The position numbers and the translations under genes were made by a program. The notes beneath the pieces were generated by a model, which did not search any database, was not told the origin of the DNA, and saw only the letters and a program-made list of their open reading frames with translations. A DNA stretch of 64,000 nt from Agarilytica sp033852165. GTDB taxonomy: Bacteria; Pseudomonadota; Gammaproteobacteria; Pseudomonadales; Cellvibrionaceae. Numbering within the stretch: position 1 is the first letter of the stretch; every line of letters begins with the position of its first letter. Below are positions 21,051-33,000 of this stretch, one piece after another. The stretch spans positions 1-64,000 of the forward strand of contig JAWSUZ010000079.1 of assembly GCA_033852165.1 (NCBI GenBank), read 5' to 3'.

Positions 21051-24000
21051 TTTCTACCGTAGTATGTTCAAACACCTCTCTTACAGGAACTCGGACCTCG
21101 AGTTCAAATTCTACCTTCGCTATCATGCGTACGGCCGACAATGAATGACCCCCTAAGCGGAAGAAATTATCGTTGATGCTAACCCGCTCGACACCCAACA
21201 CATATTGCCAGATCTCACACAAGGATTTTTCTGTGTCCGTAATCGGCGCAGAATAATCCAATTGCCCCTGGCACATATCCGGTGCGGGCAAGACCTTCCG
21301 ATCCACTTTGCCATTAGGGCTTAGCGGTAAGTCATCGAGAAAAACAAATGCAGACGGCAGCATATATTCCGGCAGTGTTTGACCCAGGTGCTGACAGTAA
21401 CGATCGATGAGCCATTTGACCGATTTATCAGCCTCAGAACATTGCTCCTCCGCCACAACGTAAGCGACCAAACGTTTATCACCGACATTATCTTCACGGG
21501 CCACCACCACGGTTTCGCTCACCGAAGGGTGGGTTAGTAGTGTATTTTCTATTTCCCCTAATTCAATTCTAAAACCACGAATTTTGACTTGATCGTCAAT
21601 ACGCCCCAGATATTCTAAATCACCATTAGGTAACCAACGTACCCTATCACCGGTTTTATAAAGACGGTTGCTGATGCCATCAAAGGGATTGGGAATAAAC
21701 TTTTCAGCCGTCATTTCTGGGCGATTGAGATAACCTTGAGCAAGGCCAACACCACCAAGGTGTAATTCACCCACTACGCCAATGGGTAGTGGCTCACCAA
21801 GATTATCCAGAACATAGGCGCGAGAATTTTGTACTATTCGGCCAATATTAACCGTTTCATTACATACAATATTTTTAACACTGGAACATATTGTATTTTC
21901 TGTTGGACCATAAGCATTAAAAAACGAAAATTTTTCGTTCCATTTGTTGGACAGGCTTTGTGGGCACTTGTCACCACCAACAATGACACACTGAAGATTC
22001 GGAACATGATCAGGTTCAAGAAAACTTAAACTGGAGGGTACCATCATTACGTGGCTTATTTTTTTCTGATTAATCAGTGCTTCCAAGTAATGTCTATCGG
22101 CCATGATTTCTTTTTCAACAACCACACTTGCTCCGTGAGATAGGCTCATCCAAAACACCCAGCTCGCCGCATCAAAACTTATAGAGGTGTTTTGTAAAAA
22201 TCGTGTTTTTTGACCAATGGAAAATCTTTCCGCATTATCACCCATCAAATTTACCAATCCTTGATGTGAAATCATAACGCCCTTAGGCTGGCCAGAAGAA
22301 CCTGATGTGTAAATCACATACGCAAGCTTCTTAGCCGTTAGCGTTAATGTGCTCGGAAGCAAGTTTTCAACTGTTTGATACGATAGCTGTTGCTTTACGA
22401 TACCGTCATCCAAACACAAACTTTGCGCAACAGTGACAGGTGTTTTCGATAAAACACCTAAAGTTGTGATAACCGTTTCAAGCCCAGCATCCTCTAACAT
22501 GTAGGCTAAACGTTCCTCTGGGTAATCAGAATCTAGCGGCACATACGCACCGCCGGCTTTGAGAATACCCAAGATTGCAATCACCATTTCCAATGAGCGC
22601 TCCATACATACGCCCACCAAGGTCTCCGGCTGAACACCTTTTTCGGTGATCAGGTAATGCGCTAATTGATTGGCTTGTCGATTCAACTCGCCATAGGTCA
22701 ACTGCGTTTCTTCAAATATCAGTGCTATCGATTCAGGATGTTCTTCCGCCTGCCTCTCAAATAATTCATGAATGCACAGGTGCTCAGGATATTCAGCCTG
22801 AGTCGCATTCCATGTCACTAATTGCTGGTAACGTTCAGCATCACTTAACAAACCAATCCCATGAACATTGTCGTGCGGACGTGCTAATAAATTATGTAAC
22901 AAAATAGCGAAGTTATCCGCCATTCGCTCAATCGTACGGGCATTAAATAAATCCGTGTTGTACTCCCAGCTCACCGATAAACCATGGCCGCTCTCTTCTA
23001 CATTTAACGTTAAGTCAAACTTCGCTTGAACTCCCGTTTCTGCCAAAGGGCTCAGTGTTAGCCCCAATAGCCGCAACTCACTTTGTTGATTGTTTTGCAA
23101 CACCAACATAATTTGACACAGCGGGCTGTGACTTAAACTCCTTTCAGGCTGTAACACTTCAACCAATTGCTCAAACGGGACTTGTTGATGAGTATAGGCA
23201 TCCAATGCGGTTTGCTTACTTTTCCCCAATAAATCAGTAAAGGACGGAGCGTCCGAGAGATCACTGCGCAGTACTAAAGTATTCACAAACAAGCCAATCA
23301 AACTTTCGACTTCGACTTGTTCGCGGTTAGCTATCGGACTGCCGATAACAATATCGTTCTCACCACTGTAGCGCGCTAACAATACTGAAAAGGCTGCATG
23401 TAAACCCATAAACAAAGTTGCACCTTGCGCATCACACAAGGCATTCAAACCCTCAAGGTCCGTTTTTCTGATTTTCTGCGTAAGTCTTGCGCCAGAAAAC
23501 GTCTGTTTTTTAGGACGGGGATAATCTAACGGTACATTGTGGACAACCGGTAACGCCGCTAACTGCTGTCGCCAATACGCCACTTTTTGATTGAGCGCAT
23601 CGCCTTGCAACCATTGACGTTGCCAGTGAGCATAGTCAGCATATTGAATCGAAAGCGGTGATAACGGGTTATCTTTTCCTTCTGAGTAGGCTTGGTATAA
23701 AGCACTCAATTCGGTCAATAAAATACCCACTGACCAACCATCCGAAGCAATATGGTGTATCGTCACCAATAAAATATGAGCATCTTCAGACAGTTTTAGC
23801 AGCTGCGCACGCAGCATTAAATCCTGACGTAAATCAAACGTCTTATTCGCTTCGGCAACGCTCGCACACTGAACGCTATCTTCTTGTCTGTCAGAGTCTA
23901 AATGGGATAAATCCGTCACCCTCAATTCAAACTCGGGTGACACGTGAATACGTTGAAAAGGTCCCTTACCTTGATCGATAAACACCGTACGCAAACTTTC

Positions 24001-27000
24001 ATGACGCCTAACCACGGTATTAAATGCTCGTTGTAACGCTGAAACATTTAAACTACCGGACAATCTTAACGATGCAGGCATGTTGTATTGCACACTGCTT
24101 TGTTCAAGCTGATCGATAAACCACAAGCGCTGCTGTGCATACGACAATAATAACGGGCCAGTATCCGACATACTTTCGATAGGCGGATAAGCCGCAACAG
24201 AATCCAAGCCGTCTATCGTTAACGCCAATGTCTGAACGCTGCTTGAATTAAATAAAGATTTAAGCGGCACATCCACACACAGCTGCCGATTTACCTTCGC
24301 GATTACGCGCGTCGCCAATAAGGAGTGCCCTCCTAGGCGAAAGAAGTTATCGGTAATACCAACCCGCTCGACACCCAGCACATCTTGCCAGATCTCACAC
24401 AGGGATTTTTCGGTGTCCGTGATCGGCGCAAGATAATCCGCTTGCCCCAGACGGATATCCGGAGTGGGTAAGGCTTTCCGGTCCACTTTTCCGTTGGGGC
24501 TTAACGGCAGTTCATCGAGAAAAACAAATGCGGACGGCAGCATATATTCCGGCAGTGTTTGCCTCAGGTGCTGACGGTAACAATCGATGAGCTGTTTGAC
24601 CGATTCATCAACCTCAGAATATTGTACATCCGCCACCACATAGGCGACCAAGCATTTATCACCGGCGCCATCTTCACGGGCTATCACCACGGTTTCGCTT
24701 ACCGAAGGGTGAGTTAATATGGTATTTTCTATTTCTCCTAATTCAATTCTAAAACCCCGAATTTTGACCTGATCGTCGATACGGCCCACGTATTCCAAAT
24801 TACCATCGACTAACCAACGCACTAAGTCACCGGTTTTATACAGGCGATCATTCGGGTTATCGCTAAAGGGATTGGAGATAAATTTTTCTGCTGTTAAATC
24901 TTGGCGGTTTAAGTAGCCTCGTGCTAAACCGGATCCGCCAACATGTAATTCACCTTTTACGCCAACGGGCGCGAGTTGATTTTCTGGCGTCAGTACCCAT
25001 GCCGACAGATCCTTTAATGGGCGACCAATAACACTCTGCTCTTGATTTCCCATCAATTCATTCAGTAATATTCTGTGATATGTCACATGAACGGTTGTTT
25101 CCGTAATACCATACATATTAACGAGCTGAGGTGTTTTGTCCCCTCGTCGTAGCATCCAAGGACGAAGTGAAGCCGGTTTTAATTGTTCGCCACCGAAAAT
25201 AACGTAGCGCAGCGCCAAGCTTTCTTGCCGGTCTTCATCAACAGCCATTAATAGATTAAATGCGCTGGGTGTTTGATTGAGAACCGTGACATTTTCTTTT
25301 ACCAACAATTGATAAAAATCATCCGATGATCGCGTTATCCAATAGGGAATAACCAGTAAACGGCCACCATGTATTAATGCCCCCCATAACTCCCATACGG
25401 AAAAATCGAATGCATAGGAATGGAACAGCGTCCAGATATCCTTTTCATTAAAGTCAAAACAGGATTCAGAAGCCGTAAATAGGCGTGTGACATTTTGATG
25501 CGTCGTTAAGACTCCTTTCGGTTTTCCTGTCGAACCCGACGTAAAAATAACATACGCTAAACGGCTCGATCTCTCATCGGTAGAGGAACGATCTAAATCT
25601 TTCACCGATTGATGTTTCAATGCCACTTGCACGTCGTCATCATCCAAGCACAATGCTTGATCAGATATAACAGACATATCGGTTAGTATTTCACGGCTTG
25701 TGATAACCGTCGCCAATTGCGTATCGTTTAATATATGCCTTAAGCGGGCTTCAGGATAAGTCGGATCCAATGGCACATACGCACCACCGGATTTTAATAC
25801 GCCAAGAATTGCAACAACCATTTCCCGCGAGCGATTTAAACAGATACCCACCAAGGTATCCGACTGGACGCCTTTTTCAGCGATAAGGTAGTGTGCCAAC
25901 TGATTGGCTTGTTGATTCAGTTCCCTATAAGTAAGCTGTGTATTCTCAAACACCAATGCAACGGCATCGGGATTATTAATCACTTGCGCCTCAAATTGTT
26001 CATGAATACACATATCATGAGAATAATATTTTTCGCTATCCCCCCCCGCTGCTAGTAAATTCTTACGTTCAGATGACGGAAGAATCGATAGATCTAAAAT
26101 ATTTTTCACCGACGAGGCAGATAAAGCCTCAATCAAACTTTCCATTGCTTTTTGTAGATAACCGACCACACGTACCGGATCAATACGTGCATTCACTTGC
26201 GCTGTTATTGCAAACCCCTCGCCAAAATCATCAATAGAAACGGTAAAGGGGTAATTAGTGCGTTCATGAGCCCGTAAAACTTCAACGCCCATATCCTTCC
26301 CCCAGTCACTACTATTCCGTGCAGAGTGACGATAATTTAGGATTGCTGTAAATAAAGGTATTCCGCTGGGAAATTCACTGCATTGTTGAGCCTTCGCTAA
26401 AGACACCTGCTCATACGGCAGTAACGACAACAGCTCGGCCTGCGCCTGCTTCACTACCGATTCAACATTCATATCTTTAAGGTTTAAACGACATGGCAAG
26501 GTATTGATAAACATACCGAGCATACAATCGGCACCTGCCGTACCTTGTAAGCGACCCGATAATACCGTGCCAAACACAACATCATCTTGCCCACTACATA
26601 CACCAACAACCCAGGCAAAAGCACTATGAAATAGAGCTGCAGGGCTAATATTTAAGCGTTGAGATAGCTCCCGAGTCTGACGAGCCAATAAAAGTGGAAA
26701 TTCTCGACTCGCTTCAATAATATCGCCTCCACTTCCATGTACATTTAATAAATCAAATGGCGCAGTCGGTTCGCTAAACCCTTTAAGTTTTTCTTTAAAA
26801 AACACTTCATAATTTAGACGTTCAGCTTGATGTAAGCTATGAGAAACAAATTCACGGTAACCTAATGGCGCATCCAAAGATGCTAGTTCATTCTGCAATA
26901 TCGTATTAATTTCAGATTGAATAATCTCTAGAGCAACGTGATCCGCAATGATATGGTGTAATTTAAGCAGTATGAAATACTGTTCTGATTGCTGGTGTTC

Positions 27001-30000
27001 TGAAATTTGTATTCGTAATAAAGGCGCTTTCGTGATATTTAAATATTTTTGCGCCTCCTCCATTTGATTATCAAGTTGAGTCGCAAGATCCATATCAGGA
27101 TTAATCGTAAAATGATCAATAGGAAGATTCACGCGACGATGCACTACCTGCACAGCCTGAGGTAAATCTTTCCACATAATTGCCGTCCGCAGCGCATCGT
27201 GTCGATCCATAACGACCTGCAATGCACCCAGAAAGTCATCCCGTTGTTGACGAGTTTTGGCGACTAACAAAGCGGGTAGAACATACGGGTCTTCACCGAT
27301 CTCGCTCATTTGATAATGGAACAAAATCCCTTCTTGCAGCGGAGCTAGGGGGTAAATATCTTGGATGTTTTCGACACCACCATCGACAGTAGCAATAATA
27401 GTGTCAAGATCCTCCTGCGTTAAATTTATTAACGGCAACATATCCGGCGTTAGGTGATAACAGGGGTCCGGAATTAAATTTGGTGTAGCTCTAAATACAG
27501 AATAATTCGATTGGCTTTCCGCATCCAACTTTCCACACGACACTGCATCCAACTCTGAATCCAACATAGAGGCCTGCTCACGAAGCGTCGCAGCACCAAA
27601 CAAACGACTAACCTCTGCATTCCGCCCTCTTTCTTGTAACTTCGACAAGACTCGCATAAGTAATAACGAATGTCCGCCTAAGCGGAAGAAATTATCAGCC
27701 ACGCCGACCTGATCAACCTCTAAAACATCTTGCCAAATATCGCATAGGACTTTCTCCGTTTCAGTTTGCGGAGGAACATATTCGTTTTTCGACTGGTTCA
27801 CCCTAGGAACAGGCAGAGCCTTTCGATCAACCTTTCCGTTCGGCGTTAACGGCAAAATATCCAGAACAACAAAAACCGTCGGCCACATATATTCTGGTAG
27901 TTTTTGGCTTATATGGTGACGACATTTTTGAATCAGGTCATCGGCAGTTGCACCAAGGTTCTTTGATAGTCGATTAGAAACCACGTACGCAACCAGGGTT
28001 TTACCAGACATACCTTCCTGAGCGACAACAACAGCTTCACTCACTAGTTCAAGAATTAGCAAAGTATTTTCTATCTCACCCAATTCAATTCGAAACCCAC
28101 GAATTTTTACTTGCCTATCTATACGACCAATAAACTCCAAGTTCCCATCAGGCAACCAACGCACTAAATCTCCTGTTTTGTATAAGCGTTCTGACGCATC
28201 AGAGCTAAAAGGATTTTTAATGAATTTCGCTTTCGTCAAATCAGAACGATTAAGATATCCTCGAGAAACGCCTTCACCGCCCAACAACAGCTCACCGCCA
28301 ACACCTATGGGCTGAAGAGTCATTGCGTCATTAACGACATAAGCCGTCGTATTGTTCAGAGGCTCACCTATAGCCAATGACTCCTGATTATTAATAGTTT
28401 CAAGATCTAAATTTTTCCATGTACTAAATGTGGTGTTTTCGGTAGGACCATATACATGCACTAAACGAGAAGGTTTACCCGAATTAGCAATGGCCCTAAC
28501 CGCACGAATGGAACATTCTTCTCCGCCAAAAAACACATTTTTTAGGCGCGCAAAACAGCTTGGATCCGATTCGGCAACGCTGTTAAATAGTGCTGTCGTC
28601 GTAAACAGGGTATCAATGTTACATTTTTCAATTTTCTTATGAAGCTCTGACGTATTTAACAATTCAAATTTAGATACATAAACTAATTTAGCCCCATTCA
28701 CCAGAGCCCCCCAAATCTCAAATGTTGCCGCATCAAATGAAATATTAGATGCCTGTGCTATCGCACTAGTATTTTCATAATCGATAAAATTGGTATTTGT
28801 GACTAAACGTACAACTGCCGCATGCTCAATCATCACACCCTTAGGATTTCCGGTGGAACCCGATGTATAAATCACATAGGCAAGATTTCGAGTGTTCAAT
28901 CCAAGCTTTTTCGCATCCACATTATCAATAGATTGCGACGACAAGCGCTGCTGTATTACAGGAATATCCACACACAGAGCACGACTGGCCGCTATCGGAG
29001 TCCGCTCCAATATGTCATGACGCGTAATTACTGTTTCCAATCCAGCATCTTCCAACATATACGCCAAACGGGCTTCGGGGTAATCCGGATCCAATGGCAC
29101 ATACGCACCACCGGATTTTAAGACCCCGAGGATCGCGATAACCATTTCCAGCGAGCGATTTAAACAAATGCCCACCAAGGTATCCGGCTGAAGGTTGTTC
29201 TCTTTAACAAGGTAATGCGCCAACTGATTGGCTTGTCGATTCAACTCGCCATAAGTCAACTGCGCTTCTTCAAATATCAGAGCAATCGCTTCGGGATGTT
29301 CTGCTGCCTGAATCTCAAATAATTCGTGTATGCAACGGTCTTTGAGATAGTCAACCCGAGTATCATTCCATGTCACTAATTGCTGGTAACGTTCATCATC
29401 ACTTAACAAGTCAATCCCATGAACATTGTCGTGAGGCCGCGCTAATAAATTATGTAATAAAATAACGAAGTGATCCGCCATTCGCTCAATCGTGCAAGCA
29501 TCAAATAAATCCGTGTTGTACTCCCAACTCACCGACAGACCGTGGCCGCCTTCTTGTACATTTAATGTTAAGTCAAACTTCGCTTGAACTCCGGTTTCAA
29601 CCAAAGGGCTCTGCGATAGCCCCGTTAACAGCAGCTCACTCTGTTGATTGTTTTGCAACACCAACATAATTTGACAAAGCGGGCTGTGACTTAAGGTCCT
29701 TTCCGGCTGTAACACTTCAACCAGCTGCTCGAACGGGACTTGTTGATGGGCATAGGCATCCAATGCGGTTTGCTTACTTTGCGCCAATAAATCAACAAAC
29801 GACGGAGCTTTCGAGAGATCACTGCGTAAGACTAAAGTATTCACAAACAAGCCAATCAAGCTTTCGACTTCGACTTGTTCACGGTTAGCAATCGGACTCC
29901 CGATAACAATATCGTTCTCACCACTGTAGCGCGCTAACAACACTGAAAAGGCCGCATGTAAGCCCATAAACAAGGTTGCGCCCTGCGCGTCACACAGAGT

Positions 30001-33000
30001 CTTCAAACCGTCAACATTCGTTTTGCTGATTAGCTGCGTCACCCTTGCACCAGAAAACGTCTGTTTTTGAGGACGGGGATAATCTAACGGTACATTGTGG
30101 ACAACCGGTAACGCCGCTAACTGCTGTCGCCAATACGCCACTTTTTGATTAAGAGTGTCGCCTTGCAACCATTGACGTTGCCAGTGTGCATAGTCGGCAT
30201 ATTGAATCGAGAGCGCTGATAAGGGGCTATCTTTTCCTTCTGAATAGGCTTGGTATAAAGTGCTCAATTCAGTCAGTAAAATACCCACCGACCAACCATC
30301 CGAAGCAATATGGTGCATCGACACCAGCAGAACATGCGCTTCGTCAGTCAATTTCAGCAGCTGTGCTCGCAGCATTAAATCCCGGCGTAAATCAAATGCC
30401 TTATTCGCTTCGGCAACGCTCGCATGTTGAACGCGATCGTCTTGCCTGTCAGAATCTAAATGGGATAAATCCGTCACCCTCAATTCAAACTCGGGTGCAA
30501 CTTGAATACATTGCAAAGGCCCATTGCCTTGATCGATAAACACCGTACGCAAACTTTCATGACGCTTGACAACGGTATTGAACGCACGCTGTAACGCTGA
30601 ATCATCTAAACGACCGGACAGTCGCAACGATGCCGACATATTGTATTGCACACTGCTTTGTTCGAGCTGATCGATAAACCATAAGCGCTGTTGTGCATAC
30701 GATAATAATAACGGGCCAGTACGCGACACACGCTCGATAGGAGGATAAGCCGCAACAGAATCCAACCCACCTATCGTTAACGCCAATGCTTGAACGCTGC
30801 TTGAATTAAATAAGGCTCTCAGGGGCACATCTACGCACATTCGATGATTCACTTTCGCGATCACGCGCGTTGCCAATAAAGAGTGTCCCCCTAGGTGAAA
30901 AAAGTTGTCGGTGATACCAACCCGCTCGACACCCAGCACATCTTGCCAGATCTCACACAAGAATTTTTCGGTGTCCGTGATCGGCGCAAGATAATCCGCT
31001 TGCCCCTGACGGATATCCGGAGTGGGTAAGACTTTCCTGTCCACTTTTCCGTTGGGGCTTAACGGCAGTTCATCGAGAAAAACAAATGCGGACGGCAGCA
31101 TATATTCCGGCAATGTTTGACTCAGGTGCTGACGGTAACGATCGATGATCTGTTTGACCGATTCATCCACCTCAGAATAATTCACATCCGCCACCACATA
31201 AGCGACCAAACGTTTGTCACCAATACTATCTTCACGTGCCACCACCACGGCTTCGCTCACCGAAGGGTGGGTTAACAGCGTATTTTCTATTTCCCCTAAT
31301 TCAATTCTAAAGCCTCGGATTTTGACTTGGTCGTCAATGCGGCCCACGTATTCCAAATTACCATCGGCTAGCCAACGCACTAAATCGCCGGTTTTATACA
31401 AGCGATCATTCGGGTTGTCGCTAAAAGGGTTGCGGATAAATTTTTCTTTTGTTAAATCCGGGCGGTTTAAGTAGCCTCGCGCTAAACCAATGCCACCGAC
31501 ATACAGTTCTGCCACAACGCCGACAGGCATTAAATTCAGCCGCTCATCCAGAACATAGACACAAAGGTTATTGATCGGTGTTCCAATATGTAGAACTGGC
31601 TGCGACGGGTCATACAATCCAATACTCGTGCACACGGTTGATTCAGAGGGGCCGTAAGCATTATAAAAACAGCGATTGGTCGACCAATTATCCGCTAGCT
31701 CTTGAGGACAACGCTCACCGGCGACAACAATACAAGCAACGTTGCGCCATGCTTCATGATCCAAAAAAGGTAGCAGTGCGGGCGGTAAAGTCGCGTGCGA
31801 AACAGAATGTCGCATCACCGTATTATTTAATGCTTCGGGCTCTTGCGAGGGAAGTAATACCAGCTTAGATCCCGAACATAGGGCCATCGCCCATTCAGAA
31901 ACAGCGGCATCAAAAGTCATCGAAGCAAATTGCAACACGCAACTATCAGGCCTAACATCAAACCGATCGATTTGGGCAGAAACCAAATTACATATGCCTG
32001 CATGTTCAAGCATGACTCCTTTCGGATTTCCCGTGGAACCAGAGGTATAAATCACATAGGCAAGATGCTGAGAGCTTAGACCCAACTCACGAGGTGTAAT
32101 ATTGACACTCGATTGTCGTGATATATTTTCCTGAATGAAGGTATCATCCAAGCATAAAGCCTGGAGTTCCGTAATAGGGTTCTGCACTAATAACCGTCGA
32201 TGAGTAATGACCGTTTCTAACGCCGCGTCCTCCAACATATAGCTTAAACGTGCGGCAGGATAAGTCGGGTCTAGCGGCACATAAGCGCCACCAGCTTTCA
32301 AAACCCCCAAAATAGATATCATCACCTCGAAAGAACGTTCCAGACAGATACCCACCAAGGCATCCGGCTGAAGTTGCTTTTCAGTGACAAGGTAATGCGC
32401 CAACTGATTGGATTGATTATTCAGTTGTTTATACGTCAGTTGCTTCTCTCCATATACTAACGCAACTACATCTGGGCTTAACCTTACCTGTTTTTCAAAT
32501 AACTCATGGATGCATTTTTCTTGAGGATAATCCGCAGTGGTATCGTTCCATTTCATTAAACATTCAATATCAGGCATCGAAACCAAAGGGATATCAACAA
32601 TGGGCCTATCGATATCCCCTAAACTATTTTCAAGAATAGCAATAAAACGTTCTGATAGTTTTTGAACATCATCATGATCGAAGTACGCTAAATTATAAGA
32701 GAAATCAAATTGTACGTCTTCGTCTTCGTTAAATTCCCAGATAGAAACCGAAAGCGGAATCTGTCCACACTGATTATCAATCGTAACGGTTCTTGCTGGC
32801 TTATCGCCAAATAACGCGTCATGACTCTGCTTTGCATAATTAACACTGATGTCAAATAATTGAGACCTCTCGTTTTCCGCCCCTAAACCCGCAATACGAT
32901 TTATTTCACTCACAGATAAACGCTGATGACGATAAGATCGCCTTAATAACTGAGCGATACTCGTCAATAATGATCGAAAACTCAGACCCGATGAAAAATC

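Noticed and set aside
28430..31868. Many plus-strand open frames of 60-180 codons opposite the NRPS genes
   Set aside because: They are antisense shadows of repeated NRPS coding DNA; they recur at equivalent places in homologous modules and have no family features.
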